Below, one piece after another: positions 22,461 to 32,405 of a stretch of 64,000 bases of DNA. Position 1 is the first letter of the stretch, and every line of letters begins with the position of its first letter. Source of the stretch: Pseudomonadota bacterium (GTDB lineage Bacteria; Pseudomonadota; Gammaproteobacteria; Burkholderiales; Thiobacteraceae). Position numbers and translations under genes: made by a program. The notes below the pieces were generated by a model. That model did no database searches, was not told the origin of the DNA, and saw only the letters and a program-made list of their open reading frames with translations. The DNA lies in the NCBI GenBank assembly GCA_021812385.1, contig JAKANO010000002.1, positions 239,485-303,484 on the forward strand, in the 5' to 3' direction.

Positions 22461-23888
22461 CTATGCCGCTTTCAGCGGCGATTGCGCAACCGTGCGCACA
22501 TCGACAAAATGCCCTGCAATCGCGGCAGCTGCCGCCATCGCCGGACTCACCAAATGCGTGCGCCCACCCGGACCCTGCCGGCCTTCAAAATTTCGATTGG
22601 AAGTCGACGCGCAGCGCTCACCCGGCTCCAGCTTGTCGGCATTCATCGCCAGGCACATCGAGCAACCTGGTTCGCGCCATTCAAAACCCGCATCTAGAAA
22701 AACCTTATCCAAGCCTTCGCGCTCGGCTTGCAACTTCACCAAACCGGAACCCGGCACCACCATCGCCAGCTTGACATTGGACGCCACGCGCTTGCCTTTG
22801 GCCACCGCAGCGGCGGCGCGCAAATCCTCGATGCGCGAATTGGTGCAGGAACCGATAAACACCTTATCGATGGCGATCTCGGTGATCGGCGTATTGGCCT
22901 GCAAGCCCATATAGTGGAGTGCGCGTTCCATGCCGGAACGTTTCACGGCATCGGATTCAGCGGCCGGATCCGGCACGCGCCCATCCACCGTGGTCACCAT
23001 CTCGGGCGAGGTGCCCCAAGTGACTTGCGGCTTGATCTGCGCCGCATCTAACTCCACCACGCAATCGAATTGGGCGTCGGCGTCGCTCACCAGGGTCTTC
23101 CAATAGGCCACGGCTTTTTCCCAATCAGCGCCCTGCGGCGCAAATGGCCGGCCCTTGACGTAGTCGATGGTCTTGTCGTCCACCGCCACCATGCCGGCGC
23201 GCGCCCCGGCTTCGATCGCCATATTGCAAACCGTCATGCGCCCTTCCATCGACAGCGCACGGATCGCGCTGCCGCCAAATTCGATGGCATAACCGTTACC
23301 GCCGGCGGTGCCGATTTTGCCGATAATCGCCAGCACGATGTCTTTCGCCGTCACGCCCGCGCCCAGCTCGCCTTCCACCGTAATCAGCATGGCCTTGGAC
23401 TTCTTTTGCAGCAGGCACTGCGTGGCCAGCACATGCTCGACTTCCGAAGTGCCGATGCCGTGCGCCAGCGCCGCGAACGCGCCATGCGTGCTGGTGTGCG
23501 AATCGCCACACACCACGGTCATGCCCGGCAGCGTGGCGCCTTGTTCCGGACCGATGACATGTACAATGCCTTGCCGGACATCGTTCATTTTGAATTCCGT
23601 GATGCCGAAGTAATCGCAATTTTTATCCAGCGTTTCCACCTGCAAATGCGATACCGGGTCGGCAATGCCTTCGCTGCGATTGGTGGTGGGCACATTGTGA
23701 TCGGCGACCGCCAGATTGGCGGCAATGCGCCAAGGTTGGCGCCCCGCCATGCGCAAGCCCTCGAACGCTTGTGGGCTGGTGACTTCGTGCACCAAATGCC
23801 GGTCGATATACAGCAAGGTGGTGCCGTCGTCCTCGACATGCACCACGTGCGCGTTCCAAAGTTTGTCGTATAGAGTTTGTCCGCTCAT
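22461..23888 (-). CDS. leuC: 3-isopropylmalate dehydratase large subunit
   Basis: [67 protein letters not shown]. Confidence 0.97.
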   Translation of the reverse strand: MSGQTLYDKLWNAHVVHVEDDGTTLLYIDRHLVHEVTSPQAFEGLRMAGRQPWRIAANLAVADHNVPTTNRSEGIADPVSHLQVETLDKNCDYFGITEFKMNDVRQGIVHVIGPEQGATLPGMTVVCGDSHTSTHGAFAALAHGIGTSEVEHVLATQCLLQKKSKAMLITVEGELGAGVTAKDIVLAIIGKIGTAGGNGYAIEFGGSAIRALSMEGRMTVCNMAIEAGARAGMVAVDDKTIDYVKGRPFAPQGADWEKAVAYWKTLVSDADAQFDCVVELDAAQIKPQVTWGTSPEMVTTVDGRVPDPAAESDAVKRSGMERALHYMGLQANTPITEIAIDKVFIGSCTNSRIEDLRAAAAVAKGKRVASNVKLAMVVPGSGLVKLQAEREGLDKVFLDAGFEWREPGCSMCLAMNADKLEPGERCASTSNRNFEGRQGPGGRTHLVSPAMAAAAAIAGHFVDVRTVAQSPLKAA

Positions 23889-23995
23889 GCTCGAAATTAC
23901 CGCAGAAAGGCGTGAATTATAACTGAGCTTGCCCGCCCCGGCATAGGTTCCGCTTATTACGAGAATGTCAATATCGCTGTAGAAAACACCATTGT

Positions 23996-24490
23996 CTAGT
24001 GCTCATGCCGGTGGTGCGCATCTGGGTAGTGCGGATGAATGTGACTGAGCGCTTCATGCCGGTGCAGATGGGTATGCCGGACATCGGGCGGCGTCGGTTC
24101 GGCATGCTCGTGGCTGTGCTCCAGAATCTCGTGCGTGTGCAGGTGTTCATGGCGCTCGGTCAGGTGCGGCCACACACCCACGCCCATCAGCGCGGCTGAC
24201 ACCTGTAGCGGCCAAGTGGGCGCTTCTCCCAACAGCAGCAGGGCAAGCAGCGCCCCGGCGAATGGCGCAACGGAGAAGTACGCACCGGTGCGCGCCGTGC
24301 CCAGGTGGCGCAAGGCCAGCACGAACAACTCCAAGCTCAAGCCGTAACTGAAGAATCCCAGCGTCGCCGCCGCCAAGGCTGGGCAGCACTGCCCCCGCGG
24401 CCAAGGCTAGCGCGAGATTGGTCGAACCGGCGGCCAGCGCCGCCGCGAGGGCGGCGAGTACGCCGGGGAGGTGAGTGCGCGTTTCATGGC
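23996..24490 (-). pseudogene. Truncated and frameshifted EamA/DMT-family transporter with a His-rich C-terminal tail
   Basis: Intact part is only the C-terminal EamA repeat (LRHLGTARTGAYFSVAPFAGALLALLLLGEAPTW) plus a His-rich tail. Upstream in another frame is a remnant LAAGSTNLALALAAGAVLPSLGGG. No N-terminal EamA repeat is present. Confidence 0.7.
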
Positions 24491-24568
24491 AGTAGCCTAT
24501 GCCCGATTTCGCTATCGAGTCTACCTATCCTGACAACATTGCACCGCGCGAAACCGGGAAACGCTGCC

Positions 24569-25807
24569 CTATTCATGCGCCAAGTCCCAAATCAAATGCG
24601 CATCAACAAGCAAGCCGTAGTAGGTTTTCAGTGCAATGACTTGCGCTTGCAGGGCGTTGTTCATGGCCGCTGTTTCCTGGCGGCGCGCCAGCAGCAGGGC
24701 TTGCAGTTCCGCTTCGCCGAGCGCATAAGCCCGTTGCATCAGTCGCGCGTTCTCTTGCATGGCCTGCGCACCTTCATTGGCGATGTGCAGGCTGTCATAG
24801 GCACCGCGCGCGAATACGATGGCGCTCGCAATCGACGTTTCAAGCTGACGTTTTTTGAGTTCGACTTCTTGTTGTGCTACCGCAATCTCCGCAATCGTCT
24901 TGGCGCTGCGCGCATCGCGCCCCCCACCTGGAATAGGAATGCTGATCATCACGCCGGAAATGCGTTCGCGACCGCCGACTTCCGAGCCCCTATAAACCCC
25001 CAAGGTCGGGTCGGGCGTCTTGTCCGCGCGCGCGCGTTCGGCCTGCGCTTGCATCTTCTGCATTTGCGTTTGTACAAGCTTCAGTTCATCGCTTTCGGCC
25101 AGGATGCGCTCGCGCCAAGCCGCCGCATCGTCACCGATCGGCAATGGCGTAGGCAAGGCCACGATCTGACGCTTAACCCCGGGAAAGCGCGTGGAAAGAT
25201 GCACCCATGCCACGCTCGCCTGTGTCTTCGCATCATTGTCCACGCGCCTTTGATCGGCGAGTTCGGCGCGGGCAATACCCAAGTCCAATTTCGAGGCGTC
25301 GCCGGCACGAACACGCTTTTCCACAGCCGCAAGGCTGGCTTGTACCGCGCTCAGACTATGCTCTGCCAGCGCGCGGGCATGTTCCGCCGCCAGCCAGTCC
25401 ACCCACAGCGCCGTCAGATCACGCGCAGCGTCGTGCAAAGCCTCGCCATAGCGCGCGCGGGACTCTTCGACCACCGCCTTGCCGAGCCGGTCATCCGCCG
25501 AGGCTTTACCGGGAAGCCGGATGGTGCGCTCAATGCCTACGTTCCATTCGTTGTAACGCTGACCACTTTCCACGCGACGCTGCTGACCCGTGACGCGGGG
25601 AATCCATTCATAGGGCGATTTATCGAGGATACCGGCCTCTTGCAGCGCGACATCCAAGCCGGCGCGCGCGGTAGCGACGCCGCCATCCTGTTCGAGTTGC
25701 GGACGTGCGATTCCAGTAGGCAAAAACCCTGGTGGATTCACGGGCTGCAGCGCATGTGCGGATGTAGCGCTGGTTAACAGGGCAATCAGAAGTAATCGAA
25801 GCATCAT
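24569..25807 (-). CDS. TolC-family outer membrane efflux protein (CzcC-like)
   Basis: Signal peptide, long helical outer membrane efflux protein pattern, operonic with the RND pump. Confidence 0.88.
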   Translation of the reverse strand: MMLRLLLIALLTSATSAHALQPVNPPGFLPTGIARPQLEQDGGVATARAGLDVALQEAGILDKSPYEWIPRVTGQQRRVESGQRYNEWNVGIERTIRLPGKASADDRLGKAVVEESRARYGEALHDAARDLTALWVDWLAAEHARALAEHSLSAVQASLAAVEKRVRAGDASKLDLGIARAELADQRRVDNDAKTQASVAWVHLSTRFPGVKRQIVALPTPLPIGDDAAAWRERILAESDELKLVQTQMQKMQAQAERARADKTPDPTLGVYRGSEVGGRERISGVMISIPIPGGGRDARSAKTIAEIAVAQQEVELKKRQLETSIASAIVFARGAYDSLHIANEGAQAMQENARLMQRAYALGEAELQALLLARRQETAAMNNALQAQVIALKTYYGLLVDAHLIWDLAHE

Positions 25808-26106
25808 GCGATCTCTCCCGCTTCCATGACCGGCGTTACCCAATAGCGTATGCCGGCGCCGCTGAATTGCAGGCGTATCGTGTCGAGCAGATGCATTTTG
25901 TCGGCGGCGTCAAAAATCACCTGCACCGCCGTGGCGCGCGCCCGTCCTAGCACTTGCTCCATTTGATCGAGATACTCGTGCGCCAGGCCATGTGCGGCCG
26001 TGGGCGCGCTGGTGAAGATCGTTGCTTTAGGAGATAAAAGCAGCAGATCGAGCAATTTTTCCTCGACAGCCGGCGGACACAGCAGTGTTAAGCAAAGTTC
26101 AGACAT
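25804..26106 (-). CDS. DUF3240 family protein
   Basis: MSELCLTLLCPPAVEEKLLDLLLLSPKATIFTSAPTAAHG...; small ACT/PII-like protein in an RND operon; overlaps both neighbours. Confidence 0.8.
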   Translation of the reverse strand: MSELCLTLLCPPAVEEKLLDLLLLSPKATIFTSAPTAAHGLAHEYLDQMEQVLGRARATAVQVIFDAADKMHLLDTIRLQFSGAGIRYWVTPVMEAGEIA

Positions 26107-29100
26107 GGGAAACCTCTCGTTTCGGAAATGCGAAGCGTAAATACAAGATTGGCAACAACATCAGTGTCAGCGCCGTGGCGCTGATCAAGCCGCCGATCAC
26201 GACGATGGCCAGCGGGCGTTGGATTTCCGAGCCCGGCCCCGAGGCAAACAGCAGCGGAATCAGTCCGAACGCCGTGATCGACGCCGTCATCATCACCGGG
26301 CGCAAACGCCGCTTCGCCCCTTGCAAGACGACCTCGCCAAGCCGCACCCCCTCGCTTTGCAGTTGATTGAAATAACTGACCAGCACCACGCCGTTCAGAA
26401 CGGCGATACCCAACAGCGCAATAAAACCCACGGACGCAGGCACCGAGAGATATTCGCCCGTGACCCACAAGGCGAAGATGCCGCCGACCAGCGCGAATGG
26501 GATGTTGCTCAAGATTAGCAAAGCCTGGCGCACCGAGCGGAAGGTTGCGAACAGCAGTACGAAAATCAGACCGAGCGCGACCGGAACCACCACCGTCAAG
26601 CGTGCCGCCGCGCGCTGCTGGTTTTCGAATTGGCCGCCCCAACCGATGCGGTAGCCGCTGGACAGGGGCAACCTTTGCGCGACCAGCGCCTTGGCCTCCT
26701 CCACGAACCCCACCAGGTCGCGGCCGCCGACATTGGCGATCACCACGCTGTAGCGGCTGCCCATCTCGCGATCGATCTTGACCGGGCCTTCGGCGCGCTC
26801 CAGCCGGGCTACGCTGCTCAACGGCACCGTGCTGCCGTCCTTGGTCGTGATGCGCATGGCGCCAAAGTCGGCTGGCGATAGGCGCACCGACTCGTTACCG
26901 CGCAAGATGATCGGCGTGCGCCGATTGCCTTCGATCACCATGCCGGCGCGCTGCCCTTCAATCTGCGTGCGCAGCGCATCCTCGATCTCCTCCACACTCA
27001 AGCCGAGCCGGCCGGCCTGCAGGCGATCAACAGTCATCTTGAGATACTGCACGCCGTCGTTCTGCACCGTGTACACATCCTGGCTGCCGGGAACTGTTTT
27101 GAGCAGTGCTTCAACTTGGCTCGCGTACTGGTTTAGCTGATTCAGATCGGGTCCGAAAATCTTCACCGCCAGATCGCCGCGCACGCCGATAATCATCTCC
27201 GACACGCGCATTTCAATCGGCTGCGTGAAGCTATACTCAATGCCGGGTATGGGATCGAGCACCTTGCGCACTGCATCCATCAGTGCGTCCTTGCTCTTCA
27301 TGCGCCACTCTTTTGTCGGTTTCAACAACAGATAGGTGTCGGTTTGATTCAGCCCCATCGGATCGAGGCCGATTTCATCGGAGCCGGCACGCGCGACGAT
27401 GCCGGTCACCTCGGGAACGGCTTGCATGATGGCCTGGTGGATTTTCAGATCGAGCGCAGCGCTTTGTTCCAGGCTGATGGAAGGCAGTTTCTCGATGCCG
27501 ACAATCAGGTCGCCCTCGTCCATCGTCGGCATGAAGGTCTTACCGACCCGGGTGTAGACCACACCAGCCGCGAGCAACATCACCACCGACACCACGACGA
27601 CGACGCGCTGCCGGCGCAGCCCCCAGGCCAGCGCGGGCGCATACAGCGCCAGCAGCTTGCGCGGCAACCAAGGGTCTTCGTGCTTGACCTCGCGCAACAA
27701 ATAGGACGCCAGCACCGGAATGACGGTCAGGGAGAGCACCAGAGATCCGGCAAGGGCGAACACGATGGTAAGCGCCACCGGCACGAAAAATTTTCCTTCG
27801 AGGCCCTGTAGCGTCAGCAGCGGCAGAAACACGGTAATGATGATCAATATCCCGGCAGTCACCGGAACCGCCACCTCGCGCACCGCGCGATAAATTGTAT
27901 GCAGCCGCGGCAGCTTGCCAGCGGTGGGATCAGTCGCCAAGCGCTGCACGATGTTTTCGACCACCACCACGGCGGCGTCGACCAGCATGCCGATGGCGAT
28001 CGCAAGGCCGCCCAGACTCATCAGATTCGCCGACATACCGAAGCCGCGCATCAAAATAAAGGTAATCAACGCCGCCAGCGGCAGCACCAGGGCCACCGTC
28101 AACGCCGCCCGGATATTGCCCAGGAACAGCCCCAGCAACACGACGACCAGTATCGTCGCTTCCAGCAGCGCGGAGGAGACCGCGCCGACCGCCTTGCTGA
28201 CCAGCGAGGCCCGATCGTAAAAAACGTTGAGCTGTACTCCCGGCGGCAGCGTCGGCTTCAGTTCGGCGAGTTTCTGGCGCACGCCTTTGACCACTTGTTG
28301 CGCATTGGCGCCGGCCAATCCCAACACCAGTCCCTCGACCGCTTCACCCTTGCCGCTTTGCGTCACCACGCCGTAGCGGGTGAGCGTGCCGATCTTGACC
28401 TCGGCCAAATCACCGATGCGGATCGGCGCGCCGTCCTTGGTCACCACCACCACCGCGCGCAAGTCGTCCAGGCTCGCGATGCTGCCTTCGCTGCGCACCA
28501 ACAATACTTCATCGCCTTCACCGAGCCGGCCGGCGCCGTCGTTGCGATTATTGGCGCCGATCGTTTCCTTGAGCTGCATCATGGTCACGCCGCTGGCCGC
28601 CATTTTGAGCGGGTCGGGCACGACCTCGTAGGCGCGCACGACGCCACCCAGCGCATTCACGTCAGCGACGCCGGGCACCGTGCGCAGCGCCGGCCGGATG
28701 ACCCAATCCAGCAGGCTGCGCCGCTCGGCCAGCGACAGTCCACCGCCTTCGACGGTGAACATGAACATTTCCCCCAAGGGCGTCGTGATCGGCGCCATGC
28801 CGCCCGCGATGCCGGCCGGCAGATTCTCCGTCAGACCGCCCAGGCGTTCGCTAACCTGCTGGCGCGCCCAGTAGATGTCGGTGCCATCTTCGAAATCGAT
28901 GGTGACGTCCACCAGCCCGTACTTGGTGACCGAGCGCAGGATTTTGGTTTTCGGAATGCCGAGCATTTCCACTTCGATCGGCACCGCGATGCGGCTTTCG
29001 ACTTCTTCCGGCGTCATGCCGGGCGCTTTCATGATGATTTTCACCTGAGTGCTCGATACATCGGGGAAAGCGTCGATTGGCAAACCGCTGTACGCAACCC

Positions 29101-29182
29101 ATCCCGCACCGCCGACGATCAGCGTCGCCAACAGGACGAACAGGCGCTGCGACAAGGAAAATTGAATGAGACGGGAAAGCAT
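26099..29182 (-). CDS. CusA/CzcA-family heavy-metal efflux RND permease
   Basis: 1027 aa; SGLPIDAFPDVSSTQVKIIMKAPGMTPEEVESRIAVPIEVEMLGIPKT; AIAIGMLVDAAVVVVENIVQRL. Confidence 0.95.
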   Translation of the reverse strand: MLSRLIQFSLSQRLFVLLATLIVGGAGWVAYSGLPIDAFPDVSSTQVKIIMKAPGMTPEEVESRIAVPIEVEMLGIPKTKILRSVTKYGLVDVTIDFEDGTDIYWARQQVSERLGGLTENLPAGIAGGMAPITTPLGEMFMFTVEGGGLSLAERRSLLDWVIRPALRTVPGVADVNALGGVVRAYEVVPDPLKMAASGVTMMQLKETIGANNRNDGAGRLGEGDEVLLVRSEGSIASLDDLRAVVVVTKDGAPIRIGDLAEVKIGTLTRYGVVTQSGKGEAVEGLVLGLAGANAQQVVKGVRQKLAELKPTLPPGVQLNVFYDRASLVSKAVGAVSSALLEATILVVVLLGLFLGNIRAALTVALVLPLAALITFILMRGFGMSANLMSLGGLAIAIGMLVDAAVVVVENIVQRLATDPTAGKLPRLHTIYRAVREVAVPVTAGILIIITVFLPLLTLQGLEGKFFVPVALTIVFALAGSLVLSLTVIPVLASYLLREVKHEDPWLPRKLLALYAPALAWGLRRQRVVVVVSVVMLLAAGVVYTRVGKTFMPTMDEGDLIVGIEKLPSISLEQSAALDLKIHQAIMQAVPEVTGIVARAGSDEIGLDPMGLNQTDTYLLLKPTKEWRMKSKDALMDAVRKVLDPIPGIEYSFTQPIEMRVSEMIIGVRGDLAVKIFGPDLNQLNQYASQVEALLKTVPGSQDVYTVQNDGVQYLKMTVDRLQAGRLGLSVEEIEDALRTQIEGQRAGMVIEGNRRTPIILRGNESVRLSPADFGAMRITTKDGSTVPLSSVARLERAEGPVKIDREMGSRYSVVIANVGGRDLVGFVEEAKALVAQRLPLSSGYRIGWGGQFENQQRAAARLTVVVPVALGLIFVLLFATFRSVRQALLILSNIPFALVGGIFALWVTGEYLSVPASVGFIALLGIAVLNGVVLVSYFNQLQSEGVRLGEVVLQGAKRRLRPVMMTASITAFGLIPLLFASGPGSEIQRPLAIVVIGGLISATALTLMLLPILYLRFAFPKREVSHV

Positions 29183-30306
29183 TATTTGCTCTCCTTCGCG
29201 TTGAGCCAGGCGCCCTTGAGCGCCACCACGCCGGATATGGCGATTTGCTCGCCGGCCACGAGCGCCCCTTGCACACGCACGCGCTGCCCGGCACTGGCCG
29301 TGACCTGCACCGGCCTGGCTTCAAAGCCATTCGCGGTGCGGACGAACAGGTAAGCCTGCTTGCCGTCATGCAACACGGCGGACAGGGGCACATCCCAACT
29401 GCCTTGCTTGGCCGCCATGGGCAATTCGACCGTCACGAATTCACCTGGGCGAACTTGTCCAGGTTTGCCTTCGATAGCCGCGCGCAGCATCACCGTCTGG
29501 CTGCTGGAGGCGACGGTCGAGCCGGCGCTCAAGATACGCGCCGTGACATCCCGGCCTTGCAGCTTGAGTTTTGTTCCGGTGGGCCAACTAGCGACTTCAG
29601 ACACCGGAAGCTGAATATCCAGCCACAGCACATCGGTTTGAGTCACATGCAACAAGGCGGTCGCCGCCTCGACGCGCTGGCCCGGCTTGACCGCAATCTC
29701 GGTGACGATTCCGGCTTGCGTCGCGGCCAGCGTGATGCCGTCCAGCAGATTGCCGGAGGCCGCAATGCGTTCGATTGTCGCGGCCGGAATACCGCTGAGG
29801 CGCAGCGCCGCCTTGGCCTGGTTAAGCGCGGCTTCGCCTTCCATCAAACCGGCCTGTGCCTCCTGCACCCGGCGTTGCGCGATGATGCCTTCATCGAACA
29901 AAGCTTGTTCGCGCCGTGCGGCTTGCCGTGCCAGCGTGGCGCGTGCAGTGGCTTGCAGCAACTGCAATTGCAATTGGCCGAATTCCGGACTGGCTATGCG
30001 CACCAGCGGCGCGCCCGAACGCACCACTTGGTTCTGCTGCACCAGTAATTGCAGCACCAGGCCCGCCACCGGCGCGCTGACCACTTGTTCGGCTTTTGGC
30101 GGAACGATGACCTGCGCGGGAAAGCTCGTCATGACCGAGTCCGTCTGCCTCTGCAACGGTGCGGTTTGAATGTTCATTGCCTGCATCTGGCTATCGGCAA
30201 CGGCAAACTTGGCCGGCCGGTCGGCGGCCTGCGCCATCGATGCAAGAACGTACAGCAGTGTTGCTACCCATGCGCTCAACCGGAAGCGCAGCGTGATTAT
30301 TTTCAT
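29182..30306 (-). CDS. RND efflux periplasmic adaptor (HlyD/CzcB-like)
   Basis: FPAQVIVPPKAEQVVSAPVAGLVLQLLVQQNQVVRSGAPLVRIASPEFGQLQ; stop/start overlap with the RND permease. Confidence 0.92.
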   Translation of the reverse strand: MKIITLRFRLSAWVATLLYVLASMAQAADRPAKFAVADSQMQAMNIQTAPLQRQTDSVMTSFPAQVIVPPKAEQVVSAPVAGLVLQLLVQQNQVVRSGAPLVRIASPEFGQLQLQLLQATARATLARQAARREQALFDEGIIAQRRVQEAQAGLMEGEAALNQAKAALRLSGIPAATIERIAASGNLLDGITLAATQAGIVTEIAVKPGQRVEAATALLHVTQTDVLWLDIQLPVSEVASWPTGTKLKLQGRDVTARILSAGSTVASSSQTVMLRAAIEGKPGQVRPGEFVTVELPMAAKQGSWDVPLSAVLHDGKQAYLFVRTANGFEARPVQVTASAGQRVRVQGALVAGEQIAISGVVALKGAWLNAKESK

Positions 30307-30490
30307 GACAACTCCAATGGCGCCTGAAGGCGCAAAAACGTGACCACGCGCAAGACGGCGTGGAAAAAAAGGCTGAACTCCGCAATACGCGGGGATAGAC
30401 GTAGATTGCTAGTTGGGTATCGCGGAACGGGCACACACATGCGCAGTGTCAACGCGAGCGTCGACTCAGGCAGTTAACCTAGGCAAGCAA

Positions 30491-30859
30491 TCAGTGTGAA
30501 ATGACGGCCCGAGGCGGGCGGAATGGCGGGGTTGATTCGAAATTTAGAACAAGCGATTCCGAAAGCGGAAGTTCGGCTTGCGCGAGCGGTGGAATTGCCA
30601 AGCGCGGCATTTCAAACAAGCCGGCGGACATATGGGTCAATAGATGCCCAAACGAAGTATGGGCATCCAAGTGGTCTTGCGCGTCATGCTGGGGCCCAGT
30701 ATGGCCGTGATTGTGGCCCGCGTGCGCCAACCCGACCAAACCATGCGCCAATTGGTCGTGGCTCGCAATCATTCCCAAGCCGAACGAAGGCGAAAGAAAG
30801 GAGGCCAGCATGACCATTAACATGAAGCGCAGAAGAAATTGTTGGGCGCGATGGGACAT
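30491..30859 (-). CDS. Small His-rich secreted protein (CzcI-like position and composition)
   Basis: MSHRAQQFLLRFMLMVMLASFLSPSFGLGMIASHDQLAHGLVGLAHAGHNHGHTGPQHDAQDHLDAH; first gene of the efflux cluster. Confidence 0.65.
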   Translation of the reverse strand: MSHRAQQFLLRFMLMVMLASFLSPSFGLGMIASHDQLAHGLVGLAHAGHNHGHTGPQHDAQDHLDAHTSFGHLLTHMSAGLFEMPRLAIPPLAQAELPLSESLVLNFESTPPFRPPRAVISH

Positions 30860-30936
30860 TTGACTTGCATTGTAGCGTTGAACAGTTAAGGGCAGCAATC
30901 TATACTGCGCGCCGAATCTTAAGAGTTTCTTAACTG

Positions 30937-31158
30937 ATGGAAAAATCCTCGATCTACGCGCTGCAGGCCGCGATCCCCGATTGGGCACAATGGCTGGCCC
31001 AGGATGAAGAGGGCACTTGGTGGGCCTATGAAGCCGAACCCAACCAGCAACACAATGGCTGGTATGAGAACGAAGTGGGGCGAATTCAGCGCCTCGGCAA
31101 AACCGATCCGCCGGCGAATTGGCAGAGCACGCTGCGCAACCTTAAACCTGCAACCTAA
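30937..31158 (+). CDS. Conserved hypothetical protein, 73 aa
   Basis: MEKSSIYALQAAIPDWAQWLAQDEEGTWWAYEAEPNQQHNGWYENEVGRIQRLGKTDPPANWQSTLRNLKPAT. Confidence 0.6.
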   Translation: MEKSSIYALQAAIPDWAQWLAQDEEGTWWAYEAEPNQQHNGWYENEVGRIQRLGKTDPPANWQSTLRNLKPAT

Positions 31159-31162
31159 AGCC

Positions 31163-32314
31163 TTAAGCGTGGTGGTTGCCGCGAAATTTCCACAGCAGCA
31201 ACAACAAGCCCAGCAATGCGCAACCCGCAGCAATCGTAAAGGTGCCGCTGGCGCCCAAACTATCCCAGGTATTGCCCGCATACAAGCTGCCCAAGGCGCC
31301 GCCGGCGCCGAACGAAATACTGTTGTAGATGCCCTGCCCTTTGGCTTGATGCCGCCCTTTGAAAAAGCGGTTGATCAAAGCCACGGCCGAGGCATGATAG
31401 GCGCCAAAGGTGGCGGCGTGCAGCACTTGCGCCAGGATGATCAATTCCGGCAATTGAATGCACCAGGCGATGAGTAGAAAGCGCAGCACGCCGATGGCAA
31501 AACTGGCCATCAACACATGCTCGATGGCGTAGCGCTTAAACAAGCGCGGCGCGATCAGGAACACGCCGATCTCGCAAATCACCCCGAGCGCCCACAGCCA
31601 GCCGATATGGCTTTTGCTGTAGCCATGCTCGCCGAGATAAATCGAATAAAAACTGTAATATGGTCCATGTGCGGCAGACATCAGAAAACAGGCCGCGATC
31701 AGCACGACAATTTGCGGATTTCGAATCAGCTTCCAAATCGAAACATGATCGTGCGCGTGCGGCAGCAGTTCCGCCTCGGGAATGAAGCGCGCAAACAGCG
31801 CCACGCCGCACAACATGGCGAACACCAGCCACGGCAGCCAGGCGATGGGCGCGAAATCCAGCACATAGCCCAGGCCCACCACCGAGGCAATGAAACCGAG
31901 CGAACCCCACAGACGGATGCGACCATAGCGGTCGGTGCGCTCGCCGAGATGGCTAAAAGTGGTCGCCTCCACCAATGGCAAGGACGCGCTCCAAAAGAAG
32001 CTCATGCCGGCCATCACGGCAAACAGCCACCAGAAGCTTTGGCCAAAGAAAACGCCGGCAAAACAGCACAAACTCGCCAGCGCGGCGATTTGCACAATCA
32101 CCACGCGCTTGCCCGAACGATCGGCCATCCAGCCCCAAATATTGGGGGCAAAGATGCGCATCAATGACAGCAGCGACATCAACACGCCGATATTCACCGC
32201 GCTGAAACCCAGCGACTTCAGATACGGCCCCCAATACGGCGACATCGCGCCGACGAAGGCGAAGTAAAAGAAGTAATAGCCGGAAAGGCGCCAGTAGGGA
32301 ATCGGTTTATTCAT
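31163..32314 (-). CDS. MFS transporter (HcaT/LacY-like group)
   Basis: MNKPIPYWRLSGYYFFYFAFVGAMSPYWGPYLKSLGFSAVNIGVLMSLLSLMRIFAPNIWGWMADRSGKR; 12 transmembrane segment pattern. Confidence 0.88.
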   Translation of the reverse strand: MNKPIPYWRLSGYYFFYFAFVGAMSPYWGPYLKSLGFSAVNIGVLMSLLSLMRIFAPNIWGWMADRSGKRVVIVQIAALASLCCFAGVFFGQSFWWLFAVMAGMSFFWSASLPLVEATTFSHLGERTDRYGRIRLWGSLGFIASVVGLGYVLDFAPIAWLPWLVFAMLCGVALFARFIPEAELLPHAHDHVSIWKLIRNPQIVVLIAACFLMSAAHGPYYSFYSIYLGEHGYSKSHIGWLWALGVICEIGVFLIAPRLFKRYAIEHVLMASFAIGVLRFLLIAWCIQLPELIILAQVLHAATFGAYHASAVALINRFFKGRHQAKGQGIYNSISFGAGGALGSLYAGNTWDSLGASGTFTIAAGCALLGLLLLLWKFRGNHHA

Positions 32315-32327
32315 AAAAAAACGGGTT

Positions 32328-32386
32328 AACCGCCAAGACGCCAAGAACCCCTTCAAAAGACTTGGCGTCCTTGGCGTCTTGGCGGT
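32328..32386. repeat. CGCCAAG-type heptamer inverted repeat, copy 1
   Basis: AACCGCCAAGACGCCAAG ... CTTGGCGTCCTTGGCGTCTTGGCGGT. Confidence 0.88.
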
Positions 32387-32405
32387 GCAAGATTTTGCTT
32401 TTGGG

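Noticed and set aside
24305-25777. 490-aa plus-strand ORF
   Set aside because: Antisense to the TolC-family gene; no recognisable domain.
27899-29353. 484-aa plus-strand ORF
   Set aside because: Lies antisense to the RND permease gene; Gln/His/Arg-rich translation without domains; shadow ORF of GC-rich coding DNA.
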